From Meira nashicola (lineage: Eukaryota; Basidiomycota; Exobasidiomycetes; Exobasidiales; Brachybasidiaceae), in contig BCJU01000002.1 in the NCBI GenBank assembly GCA_001600355.1, forward strand, positions 1,860,001-1,924,000: 64,000 bases of DNA. The letters are read 5' to 3'. A program made the translations under genes and the position numbers. Of the stretch, positions 1 to 10,300 are shown piece by piece; within the stretch, counting starts at the first letter, position 1, and every line of letters begins with the position of its first letter. The notes below the pieces were generated by a model that saw nothing but the letters and a program-made list of their open reading frames with translations, ran no database searches and had not been told where the DNA came from.

Positions 1-297
1 TTGCAGTCACAAGCAGTGGCGTTACTAGAGCCTCTGACCAGTGATGTGTCACCATCTCTTGTACCTTTGATTTGCTATCATGTCAAAATGATGGTAATCT
101 TTGAAGATGTAATAATAGCTTCCTCCACTGTATGCAGGTGAAAAGTGCGGCAGTATCGGAGGATGACAAATTGTTAGAGCACCTGCAGGCATTTACCCTA
201 ACCAGAGTATCTTACATTTCGCGACGCGTAGGGCAGAAGCACTTTATGCTTTCACTCCAATTAACACAACCAACACCTCGAACGATGAGGGTATGAA
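1..297 (+). CDS. possible 3' exons of a gene entering from the left edge (partial)
   Basis: Frame 1 is open from base 1 and looks like coding (a Leu/Pro-rich stretch ending ..HVKMM). It meets a possible 44-nt intron (GT at 94, AG at 136-137) and then an open stretch from 138 to a TGA at 294-296. The branch point is weak. The ORF starting at 320 lies only about 20 bases further on, so the two may belong to one gene; the only frame-compatible acceptor I found (AG at 327-328) is poor. I recognise no family. This is the least certain gene call in the window. Confidence 0.28.
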
Positions 298-319
298 AAT
301 CATTGGTGGCGAATAAGTT

Positions 320-1345
320 ATGGCAGAGGGATCAGAATTAGCTCAAAATGAATCAGAGCACTCGATACGAGAAAGTGATCGAATTGAAGATGCATTAGAA
401 GAAGAATGCTTCACTGAAGTTTTGGAACGAATGGGAGAAAAAGACGTGGATGAAGAGGATAATGGCCAACAATTAGATTTATTTGAAACAGGTAATATTT
501 GGACACAAGTAGGTTCCACACAAGCACAAAGAAAAGCATGGCAAAATGCTTGTGATTCACATGAAGAACAATTTGAGCCGATTGATATTGATGGCAGGTC
601 AAAGAGTGCCATCGACGAAGAGGATTTGCAGACATCAAGGGACAGTGAATTTTACTTTGATCCAAGTCAAGACTTTCCTGAAGATATTGATGGTGTAAAT
701 ACGTCAACGCAAGTGAGCCAATCATTATGGAAAGATGGAAAAACAGCTCCACTTTTGAATCAATATGGCAAAGAAAGAAGATTATGGTATATGGCACAAG
801 CTGGAATATATGATCAAACTGAATCAGTGCATGATGCTAATTCCAGGCAGAAGACTGTAAATCTGACAAGAGAGCCTTCTTCTTCGCCGCCAATAGTTGT
901 TTATCAAACGCCAGCAAGACCGGCAATACAAAATTCTCGGAACAACGAAGGATCTTCTTCAACGCCAGCACAAACTCATTTACCAACACCAATTCAACCG
1001 GTCACAAATGGTGTGACCCCACAAAGAAGAGGGCCTGCATTTAGCTTGGCCGGAAATTTGAATACGCCTAACGGTGCTCAAAATCGTACGCCAATCTTAC
1101 AAACGCCAAAACGAAAAACTTGGCAATCTACTTGGGCCTCAAGAGAAGAAGCAAAAGATGCTGCAGCAGCTGCTCAACTTGAAGCAAAATCTTCTTCAGC
1201 GAAGAAGAAGAAACGAAATTCTAATAATACGCCAAAAGGCGTTGCAAGAGGAGTTAAAGGCGCAAGAGGTGGTGGATCTTCCTCTAAAAATGCAACGCCC
1301 AATCGTACCGCCGGCGCTTTACCACCGGGTTCGGCTCGTAGGTAG
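320..1345 (+). CDS. acidic, low-complexity protein of unknown function (possibly a C-terminal exon)
   Basis: 341 codons from an ATG that follows an in-frame TAA. The N-terminal 150 residues are very acidic (Glu/Asp-rich) and contain a short ordered-looking segment around residues 145-160 (KERRLWYMAQAGIYDQ). The C-terminal half is Ser/Thr/Pro/Asn-rich, with several TP sites and a basic tail (KKKKR near 295, then Gly/Arg/Ser-rich). The composition suggests an intrinsically disordered nuclear protein, but no family is recognised. A coding-like stretch ends just upstream, so this may be the last exon of a longer gene. It converges with the PP1 gene. Confidence 0.6.
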   Translation: MAEGSELAQNESEHSIRESDRIEDALEEECFTEVLERMGEKDVDEEDNGQQLDLFETGNIWTQVGSTQAQRKAWQNACDSHEEQFEPIDIDGRSKSAIDEEDLQTSRDSEFYFDPSQDFPEDIDGVNTSTQVSQSLWKDGKTAPLLNQYGKERRLWYMAQAGIYDQTESVHDANSRQKTVNLTREPSSSPPIVVYQTPARPAIQNSRNNEGSSSTPAQTHLPTPIQPVTNGVTPQRRGPAFSLAGNLNTPNGAQNRTPILQTPKRKTWQSTWASREEAKDAAAAAQLEAKSSSAKKKKRNSNNTPKGVARGVKGARGGGSSSKNATPNRTAGALPPGSARR

Positions 1346-1992
1346 CCTTCTCAGGTTTCATCCTGATTTATTTATGTATCACTTCTGTTCTGCGTGACTT
1401 TATTGTGTAATGTATCTTATCCGCATTCTCGATTAAATTTATCCGTTTTGCGTCTTTCATGTTCAGCTTTGTTTAGACACAAAATTTCAAATTGACAAAA
1501 GCGAAATTATATTGATACTTCATTGGAAATTATTGTATTTATTTACACAAACTCGATTCGGATTGACAGAGCGAGACAAGTGATTTTGTGCTGTATGAGC
1601 TTTTCATAACAAAAAAGAATTCAGAGAAAGAGAGATGATTGATAATGTTTGAAAATATTGTTAAGAATAGCTATACATGTGTACACCTACATAGATAAAG
1701 AGGTGAAAGACAAGTTCATAAAAGCGTTTGCACATATCTTTTTTTTTGTGATCAGAACAAACCAATGTACGAACGCAAGCACAAGGACACACTGTACCAA
1801 ATCGCTGCGGTGTTTGAGAGTTTAGAGAAAAAAGGGCTTTGAGTGATGTAGAGAATAGACTGAGGAGATTTGTTTTCACATATTCACCCACACGCGAAAA
1901 GAATGCTCGTTTATACTATAGACAGAAAGAAGAAATTCAAAGAGAGAATTGCAAAGAGATGAGAAAAGGAGAATGAACAAATTTTCATCTCT
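1346..1992. other. intergenic, convergent 3' ends
   Basis: About 650 bases between the stop of the acidic protein and the stop of the PP1 gene. It is AT-rich and holds short chance ORFs only. I see no RNA gene or repeat; it presumably contains the two 3' UTRs and polyadenylation sites. Confidence 0.5.
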
Positions 1993-2988
1993 TCACTTTG
2001 AATCTCCCTTCTTCTTCTGTTTGCGTGGCGGTGTGACAGGTTTGCCCATATTAATTCCACCGTATGCGTACTTTTGCTTCTTCTCTGCCGGTTTGAGGAT
2101 TTGGAAGGAACATAATAGCGTTTCATCAACACTCATCATTGCACCAGCATTGTCGAATTCTCCACAGTAGTTTGGTGCAGAGAAAAGTGTAACCAGTTGC
2201 CTCTTTGCAAAGAATTCATACCCATCTTCCACAACTTGATGCGCTCGACAAATTAGGTCCATATCATGCTTTTGCAAAAAGCGTGAAACGACATCTGGTC
2301 CAAACGTAAACGAAACACCACGGTCATTTTCTGACCATCCAGAGATATCCTTATCAGGATCCGACCATAGCAAATCGCACAATAATCCTGTATCGGGCAC
2401 ATCTGTTGGCCTCATTACCCTTCTGATTTGTTCCATGCTCTGTAGATCGGGCGAAAGACCACCGTGCATTGTAAAGATCTTTTCATCAATGATTGCTGCA
2501 ATTGGTAAACAGTTGAAACAATCGGTAAACGTCTTCCAAAGCTTGATATTGAATCGCCTCTTGCATTCGTCGTAAAATCCATAGATACGATTGATCGATG
2601 CACATTCGTGATTACCACGCAAAATGAAGAAATTTTCGGGATACTTGATCTTGTATGCCAACAAAAGGCAGATAGTTTCTAGTGATTGTTTTCCTCGATC
2701 TACATAATCTCCCAAAAACAGATAATTTGCCTCTGGTGGAAACCCTCCGTATTCGAACAAGCGTAATAGATCGTAATACTGTCCATGGATATCTCCGCAA
2801 ATTTTGATCGGTGCTTCAAGTTCTAGTAAGATGGGTTGATTGATGAAAATATCGCGAGCTTTCAAGCACAAGTACTTGATTTCATATTCCTCCAAGTGAA
2901 CCGGTTTTCCCGGCCTTGAACCACGAACTTCCAACAAGCGATCAATGACGTTGTCGAGATCGACTTCGGGTGTTTGTGTATCAGCCAT
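1993..2988 (-). CDS. GLC7: serine/threonine protein phosphatase PP1 catalytic subunit
   Basis: 331 residues, normal PP1 length, in a single exon. All metal and phosphate ligands of the PPP family are visible: GDIHG (65-69), GDYVDRG (93-99), RGNHE, a later HGG and the [16 protein letters not shown] loop that forms the toxin/inhibitor-binding beta12-13 region. The C-terminus carries VTPPRK, the conserved Cdk-phosphorylated TPPR motif. PP1 dephosphorylates many Ser/Thr substrates in mitosis, glycogen metabolism, splicing and ion balance, with regulatory subunits docking by RVxF motifs. The ATG at 2988 gives the usual short PP1 N-terminus. A 1.6-kb non-coding stretch lies upstream. Identity is secure; equivalents are GLC7, dis2 and bimG. 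Confidence 0.98.
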   Translation of the reverse strand: MADTQTPEVDLDNVIDRLLEVRGSRPGKPVHLEEYEIKYLCLKARDIFINQPILLELEAPIKICGDIHGQYYDLLRLFEYGGFPPEANYLFLGDYVDRGKQSLETICLLLAYKIKYPENFFILRGNHECASINRIYGFYDECKRRFNIKLWKTFTDCFNCLPIAAIIDEKIFTMHGGLSPDLQSMEQIRRVMRPTDVPDTGLLCDLLWSDPDKDISGWSENDRGVSFTFGPDVVSRFLQKHDMDLICRAHQVVEDGYEFFAKRQLVTLFSAPNYCGEFDNAGAMMSVDETLLCSFQILKPAEKKQKYAYGGINMGKPVTPPRKQKKKGDSK

Positions 2989-4598
2989 TGCGCTTGGATT
3001 TTGTTTTCTATTAAGGAGTTGTTTGAAAAAAGCTTAAGTTTTGGTAGGAGTTTTGAATCGCTAGGAAACTGAATTCTGCGATGTCGTACGGATCACTTGA
3101 AGTTCGTCACAGGAAAGAAAACGGCCGTACCGATTTCGTTACTCTATACAATCTTGAAACAAATCTGAGTTACAGCACAGATTGTCACACGCCGTCGAGT
3201 CTACAAATCTTCGCAACGTGATTTTGTCCAAATCTGATCAAATGAAAGCCCTAGATGCAAATCGTACAAACACAAGTTTTGATTACCCTTTTCCCGTGTG
3301 TATATGTAGCAATCTGTCTTGCAAAGGAATCTAGAGCAGTCCGTCACGAGAGAGAGGAAGCTTGCTTTATACCTTGAAGTTGGATTGATACTTGAAGTCG
3401 TGATTGAAAGCTAAACAAAGGTTGCTTTTCGGTCGTAAGAAGCAAAGGCCCAAGACGAATCAATCCTCAAATCAGAAGATTAATCTTCAAAGATGAATGG
3501 GCTTTTGCGTTTCGATGAAAAAAAAAGAAAGAGAAAGAACAATGATGGTGGTCAAACGGTAAGAGATCCGTCCCTGGTGATGTATTATCGCGCGCGCGTG
3601 TCAGCGTCAAACCCGCCTTGTTTGCATTTCATCTGTGCAAGCACAACGCACCTCAAAGAAAAAAGAAGAGCGTACGCAGGGTGGGCCGGACTAATTGGTG
3701 CGTATGCGTGTGTGTGCACTAAAATCACTCACTCATAGTCTTAGAAGCACATTTGTTTTCCAAAGATACGGAGATGCATATTATATTAGGCGTCTTACAA
3801 TACATAACAAAAAGATTTTTTTCTTGTTACATATATTCAGCCTTTCTATCCGCCAATTCTCATTGCAAGGATGTTTCTCAATGCTGGTATACAAACGTCA
3901 CAAAATTTGATTTGTTTGAATTCGTTGGCTTTAAATAGGTAGCTCGGCATGTATGTATGAATGAATGGATCTTTGCAGTGCAAGGATTTGAGAGCCAGCC
4001 AAATGCTTGCTGTACACACACACAAAATCAACTTTTTTTTGGAAGCTTTTTTTCGATCCCCTGGCCTTTTTCCCCTTTCCTGTTTTGACGTGAATGAGAA
4101 AATGATTTCGCTGCGCAGCGCGCGCCGAGTGTGTAAACGCGTCAAAAGAGGGAAAATGCCCTCACTCAGCCGGCTGGCTGCTTTTTTCGCTTATGCCCTT
4201 TCGGATGGATAAACGCAACAGAGTTCCAATGGACGCGGTCATGCTTACCGTACGGCCAGCCATAAAAAGCCGTGGCAGAGTTCTCATTTCAGACGTCATA
4301 GACTTAGATCATTTATGCAGATGATAATTGTTTTGTCTTTGAGATCAATTTGTCAAAAAAATCTCCTTTGTTTCATGTATTTGTGTTGTATTAGTTAGCT
4401 AATTTTGGAGAACGATTTCTCCCGCCCCACCCTGCACGCTAGAATACCTAAACCCAAACACGAGCTAGAGCTCCAGGCTCTGTATCACGTACGCAGGGCG
4501 TGGACTGACTTACACACAGAAAGAAGTGTGCTTTCATCGCAATGTAATTGAAACACAATCTTCAATAACTTCCATCACATATACAAAATATAGTCATA
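2989..4598. other. long divergent intergenic region (PP1 promoter side)
   Basis: About 1.6 kb, the joint-longest gene-free stretch of the window. Short ORFs on both strands (for example 3493-3738, 3961-4212) are low-complexity and overlap each other, so I do not call them. It holds CG-alternating patches near 3590 and 4115 and T-rich tracts, compatible with regulatory sequence and long 5' UTRs for the PP1 gene and the gene starting at 4599. I see no tRNA or snRNA. Confidence 0.5.
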
Positions 4599-5027
4599 AT
4601 GGTTAGTTACAGAAACAGTTTTTAAATAATGATCTCCTTGCAGACAGTTTCTAACATTCTCTCTATTTTATTTTATTAGGGTGGTGGTGCTCGTTATCCA
4701 TATCCCAAAGAAGTTTGGTCACCTGCCGGTGGTTGGTGGACAAGACCATCCAATTGGAGAAGCAATACAGCAATTTGTGTAGCCGGAATTGGACTTGTAT
4801 CTTATTTCACATGGATGTATAGCGCAAAAGTAGAACAGAGACATGTTAAAGTGGACAGATGGATTCCTTCTCTTCATGTAAGTAAGATTTGATGCAATCG
4901 TTTGTTTCATAAATGCTAACATTCTACCCTTTTCGAAATCATACAGTGGGCTGAAGAATTCAAAGGATCAGAATATGACGAATTACGCAAAGGAGGACGT
5001 AAATCATCTGAACAAAAAGATCACTAG
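4599..5027 (+). CDS. small single-pass mitochondrial inner-membrane protein, probable respiratory complex I accessory subunit
   Basis: Three exons: 4599-4601 (only the ATG), 4680-4877 and 4947-5027, encoding 93 residues. Both introns have good signals: donors GTTAGT and GTAAGT, branch CTAAC in each, acceptors TTAG and ACAG. Without splicing the ATG meets a TAA after eight codons. The product starts MGGGARYPYPKEVWSPAGGWW, followed by one membrane span (about 32-48) and a charged tail with RWIPS. This N-terminus is one I associate with a conserved family of about 80-90 residues in fungi, probably an accessory subunit of NADH:ubiquinone oxidoreductase. That function is from memory of the family, not shown by the sequence. 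It converges with the gene at 5111-5885, with 83 bases between stops. Confidence 0.8.
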
Positions 5028-5110
5028 AGAAGTCTATGTAGACCTGATTTAAATGATGAAATAAACTCGAACGCGGGACAGAAAAGATAATATTGAATAT
5101 AAACCAACTC

Positions 5111-5885
5111 TCACTTGAGTTTATTAGCTGAAGTATTAGACGAAAAGTTGAAAAGGTCCGACATTCTCTTGAAGCCATTGATTGGCATGGGACTATCTGA
5201 TGGTATTTCTGGATACTCGCTTTGACTCACGATAGATGCGGCATCTGTCACATCTGTTGTAAATCGCCTACGCATTCGTTTGGATTGATCAGAAGTAGAG
5301 GACGTTGAAGGATGATCGACCAGAAAGATTGATCGACTGATTGGATCGTACGGAGCATCATACGTATCCAAAGAATCTGATGTGGCACCGTACAAAGATG
5401 GGATTGTAGAATGTCGTTTAACGCATTCACCTTCTTTGCATGCTTTCATCACTGATGGTGTCATTGATGAATAAGATGGATTTTTAGGTGCAGTAACCGT
5501 TGAACTAAGATTTTGAACATATTTTGCGCTATTTGCGATCGAACCTGCCATTATTGTAGTTGCAGAGCTTGTCCAGCTACTCATTACTGAAACTGTGTCT
5601 TGCCATGACACCGTTTCAGGCTTTAAAATGCGATTCGAACCTGCTTCAAAGTCAGCATTAGACTGTTATTAAAGAAAGTGAGCAACATTACTTCATTGAC
5701 TGATTAAATGACACACTTACAAAGCTGGTGCGTCTATCCGCATGCAATTCATTGCTAATCCAAACCTTGCCATCACGATGTACGATAGAATTGATAAAAA
5801 CTGCATCGGATTCAGGTGAATCAGGTTGAACATAAGCATAATCGCTCTTTGTAAACTCTACCAGAGAGTTTAAAAGACTTGTCAT
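5111..5885 (-). CDS. unknown protein, two exons
   Basis: Exon 1 is 5885-5721 (55 codons from ATG) and exon 2 is 5662-5111. The 58-nt intron has a GTAAGTG donor, a CTCAC branch-like site and an ACAG acceptor, and both exons join in phase 0, giving 238 residues. The N-terminal exon reads like a small folded segment (VWISNELHADRR). The rest is Ser/Thr-rich, with a middle part resembling an amphipathic helix and a basic RMRRRF cluster near residue 185. Dipeptides SP and TP are present. No family recognised; the splice model is well supported, the function is not. Confidence 0.7.
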
Positions 5886-6332
5886 AGTGTTAATTTGGGA
5901 TTTCGTTTTATTCTCAAAATCAAATGGGAAGCTTTATATGTATATAAGAAAAGGAGACTTTTTTGATCGGCTCTTTAAGGGACGAAAGAGGGGAAATGAG
6001 ATCGTCAAAAAGCGTTATTGCATCTCAACTTCAAGTTCCAATATGTGCACGATCCCCAAACAAAGGGCTAATGGCATAATTCGCCCCATCAAGTCTGTCT
6101 AAAGGCGATGCTTAAATTGATTCATTCATTCATCCACATCACATCTGATTGCTTTTTTGCTGTGCAGTACATTAAGCCCACAATCGATATAATTGCGTAA
6201 GATGATCTTGACATTCTACATTTTTAATTTACAGAAATTGGGTTATTTCTATCCTTTCAAACGAGTTTGCCTTCAAATTCGCCATTTCAATTTTGCCTCC
6301 CTTACGCCGTCTATTGATTTTCAAGTAGCAGG
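5886..6332. other. intergenic, between two minus-strand genes
   Basis: About 450 bases holding the promoter of the 5111-5885 gene and the 3' UTR of SRP14. I see only chance ORFs and no RNA gene. Confidence 0.45.
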
Positions 6333-6959
6333 CTATCCTACTTTTTGCGTTGATGTTTGCGTTGTTGCTGTGCCAGCGATCCTCTTTTGTTCACGTCGTA
6401 ACTGTTTGGCTTTATGTTGGGCTTGTTGTCGTTTCCTTCTTCCTGCTCCTCGTTTTGCGCCAATACTTGTAACTTTAAGCACATTTGGCGTTGATCCTTT
6501 CACGCCTCCAGTTCCAGAGGCGTTTGTTGCCTTCACTTCACCATTCATTGATTTTGTATTGGAAGTTGTGGCTGTTGTGGAAATCGAATGCAAGACTTCT
6601 TCCATTCGTTTACGTTTTTCTTTTAATAATTTATCCACTCTTCTTTCTTTTGCTTTATCACGTTTACGTAAAAATGCAGCAGTTGATGCACGCAAGATAG
6701 CTGAATATTGATCTTGAAAAGCCGATAATTTGGATGCTTGAACGTGTGTAGTAAACTTTGTTCTATTGGAAGATGCTGAACTTCCTCCTCTTCCATCCGT
6801 TGCTCTAATCACAATTGTTGGTTCGGTTAAAGAAACATCTTTTGAAATCTTTTTATGTGAAACAAAAACTGAATGTGCTTTGCTTGAAGATTCAAATAAT
6901 CTCGTCAATTGTTCCAAAAATTGTTCATTGGACACCTGTTGTTGAGGCGCCATTGTCAT
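6333..6959 (-). CDS. SRP14: signal recognition particle 14 kDa subunit (SRP14)
   Basis: 208 residues. The N-terminal SRP9/14 fold is clear: EQFLEQLTRLFESS (about 12-25), a central strand VIRATDGRG, and TKFTTHVQASKLSAFQDQYSAILRAST followed by a basic KKRDK-type helix (RKRDKAKERR). Fungal SRP14 proteins commonly have a long basic C-terminal extension; here it runs about 90 residues, Thr/Ala/Lys/Arg-rich with RRKRQQ. SRP14 binds the Alu domain of SRP RNA and contributes to elongation arrest during co-translational targeting to the ER. A second ATG lies two codons inside the first. It is divergent from the DUF726 gene, with 417 bases between starts. Confidence 0.92.
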   Translation of the reverse strand: MTMAPQQQVSNEQFLEQLTRLFESSSKAHSVFVSHKKISKDVSLTEPTIVIRATDGRGGSSASSNRTKFTTHVQASKLSAFQDQYSAILRASTAAFLRKRDKAKERRVDKLLKEKRKRMEEVLHSISTTATTSNTKSMNGEVKATNASGTGGVKGSTPNVLKVTSIGAKRGAGRRKRQQAQHKAKQLRREQKRIAGTATTQTSTQKVG

Positions 6960-7376
6960 CAGATATGGTTTGAAAGAAGGAAGAACGCCTTTTCAATTAC
7001 GTATCCAAAACCCTATTATTATCTTCTGCCCTTTTTTTGAGAAACCTCGCTCGCGTGTGTATGAACATAAGTTGGCAGGCGTGCAAAAAAGCGTGGGGGA
7101 CTTCTAAAAAAGGTACGGGCGGAGAGCCTCCCTTTTAGTGAAGGAGTATCGATCTCCTTTAGCGCTGCGACATTGTTGTGGCCTCTTAAATCTGACAAAA
7201 AGCGTGGAGCAAGATACCGAGCATACCGCGTATGATGCATACACACAGCAACTGCTTATGACCAACACCAGAAATCAAAGTCTTTTTGGCAACCATCATA
7301 TCCTAAACAAGAACAACATTCAAAGCTTCAGTAAAGGCAGCTGCTGGAAGCTTTAAATGTTTATAATAACTTCAAA
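6960..7376. other. divergent promoter region, SRP14 / DUF726 gene
   Basis: About 417 bases between two divergent start codons. No conserved element or convincing short gene was recognised. Confidence 0.45.
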
Positions 7377-10300
7377 ATGATGGACGACGATGATTGGCAG
7401 GAAATGCCTGTAGTTAGAGATGAAAATGCAGCATCCTCTTCATCCGATGAAGGCGGTTCATCTTATAATTCCACATTTAGAAAAAATAAAAGTGCTTATT
7501 CAGCAAGGAAAGCATACAGTCATGGTCGTTCAAATTCTGGATATACAAATTTTGTAGGACAAACACAGCCCGGTCAACTTTCCGGAGCAACAAATGCAAC
7601 TGGAAGGCATCTTGATATTGATGATGCTAGAGGATATAGTTGGCGCGCTAAACCTGAAAATTTGGGCGATGCGGGTGGTTTTGAAGCCTCAAAGAAGGAA
7701 GATAAGAAAAAGAAAGCAGAAAGACGTAAGCGAAGAAAACAGAAAGGGGAAGAAGTTAGCTCAAGCTCATCTAGCGATAGTGAAAATGAGGAAGATGAAG
7801 GTGGAGCACGTGGCTATACTCAATTACGTTTAGATGATGACGTTGAAGCTGAAGATTTAAACTCTGCAACTGATTATCTATTTACCGGAGCGAGTGGTTC
7901 CAATCCTATGGACGATATAGACGGAAAGGGTGCAACACCACATTCTCAGCTAAACACGACCAAAAATCTTCTTACTGAAGGACAAAAGATTGCATATGTA
8001 GGTCTAGTCAGTTTAGCTGCAAAGCAAATCATTCGCCAACTTGAAAGAGTACCGGGAAAAGAACAGAAGAATGCTATCTCAAGTGCAGATGAATGGCGAT
8101 TACGAGTGATGGCACGTATATACCAGCATATGGATATCGAAGTAGGTGAACAAAAGATGATTGAGTCTTTAGCCGAACATGGTGTCCTGATATCCGATTT
8201 AGCACCTAGCCTAATCACAACACAAACTGTCGATAATCCTGATTTTGATCCAGAAGCGCTACATGAACGAGAAGAGGAAGAAGAAAGGGCGAGAGAAGCA
8301 AAAGTGAAAGAAGACGAGAAGATTGAGCTTGGCGGGTCTGGGATAGGAGCAAAAACAGAATATCAAGATAGTCTATCTATTGAAGAGGGTACAGCTGATC
8401 CACCACCTCCGTATCAGAAGATGGGTCAGGCTGTTTCCCAATCGCAAGCGGATGACGAGGACGAAGGCGATATAGGAGGAGCAAGATCTCCTTTTGGTAG
8501 TGAAGATGAAGGAGATCTTGGGGCTTTACCACCTTCTGATGATGAGGAAGGAGACGGAGATCTTGGAGTCATGCCAAGTGAACCAAGTAGTGCAAAGTCA
8601 GCTTCTGGCAAACGTTCTTCGCTGCCCAAGAAGAAGGTTGACTTTACAGAAGATGATGACGATGGCGATATTACGGCGCAAGTTCAACCTAGGATCAAAA
8701 CTACTGATGAAGTTGCCAAAGAAGGTAACGACAAGGAAGACAATTCGGCAACAATCATCGTAGATCCAAACACAGCAAAACGTTTAGATACAATGGACGA
8801 AACACTAGCAGATGCGAAAGCAACGCCTATGGGTCTTACAAGTCAACCACAAACAATAGATACTCTACCTTCAGCATTGGAAGGCGTCACAACAGAATTA
8901 AGCAGTGCCGATAAGACGATCACTCTCGACCTTCGATGGACTGTATTATGTGATTTATTCCTTGTCTTGACCGCTGATAGTGTTTATGATGCACGATCCC
9001 GCGTTCTGCTGGAACGTGTAGCGGAAGAACTTGGACTAACATGGATGGATGTGACAAAGTTTGAAAAACGTGTTACAGATGCTCTTGAAATTGAAGAAAG
9101 CGTTTCGGGAAGCTTGAAGGGAAAAAAAGCAGTTCGAAAGAGAGCAGATATGGCACGCAAAAGACGTATGATCATGATGGGATTAGCAACCGTTGGAGGT
9201 GGATTGGTGATCGGATTGAGTGCAGGTTTGATGGCACCTTTGATCGGTGCTGGTTTGGGTGCTGCACTAGGTACGGTAGGAATAGGTGGAACGACTGGAT
9301 TTTTGACTGGAATTGGTGGTGCAACAATTATCACCTCAACGGGAACGCTTGGTGGCGCGGCTTTGGGTGGTACAGGAATGAATAAACGTACTAGAACTGT
9401 TCGTACGTTTGAATTTAAACCGATTCATAACAATAAACGGGTCAACTGTATCATTGCTGTTCCTGGATTCATGAGTGGACCGCTAGATGATCCAAGATTG
9501 CCATTCTCCGTTGTGGATAGTGTTATGGGAGATATTTTCAGTCTTTTATGGGAACCCGATATGATGCAAGAAATGGGTAACGCAATTTATCTCTTATGGA
9601 GTGAAACGCTCGTTCAAGGTGTACAACAAGTCTTGGCTGCAACTATTGCGGGTGGTCTGGTAGGAGCTTTGGCTTGGCCGTTGTGGCTGACAAAGTTGGG
9701 TTACTTCATCGATAATCCATGGTCTAATGCGCTAGATCGAGCACACTCATGTGGTTTAATTTTAGCCGATGTTTTGTCAAAGCGTAAGATGGGTGTTCGA
9801 CCGATCACTTTAGTCGGTTTCAGTCTAGGAGCAAGAGTCGTCTTTTATGCATTGGTAGAATTGGCGAAAAAGAAGAATTTTGGAATTGTACAAAATGTAT
9901 ACCTGATAGGAGCACCTGTCACTGCCAACGATAAAACATGGAAAGAAGCACGTAGTGTAGTTGCAGGTCGCTTTGTCAACGCTTATTCTCGAACTGATTG
10001 GATTTTAGGATGGCTCTTCCGTGCCACAACTGGAGGATTAGGATCCATTGCAGGTTTAAGACCGGTTGAAAGAGTACCTGAAGTTGAAAATGTTGATGTA
10101 ACGCAAACTGTTCCGGGTCATTTGCAATATCGTGCTTTTATGCCTTTGGTTCTGGATCAATTAGGCTTCCGTACAACTGCTGAGTACTTTGACGAACCGG
10201 AAGATTTGAACAAGATTCCAGAACGTGAAATAATATATGACGAACCAAAGCTCAAAACTGTCAAAACAAGTACGGGTGGATTTGGCAGAATTTTCAAGCG

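Noticed and set aside
3475..3488. 14-bp perfect palindrome GAAGATTAATCTTC in the PP1 upstream region
   Set aside because: Several palindromes of this length are expected by chance in 64 kb; no supporting context.
3493..4212. Several overlapping short ORFs upstream of PP1
   Set aside because: They overlap on both strands, have Lys/Phe runs from A/T tracts and no recognisable domain.
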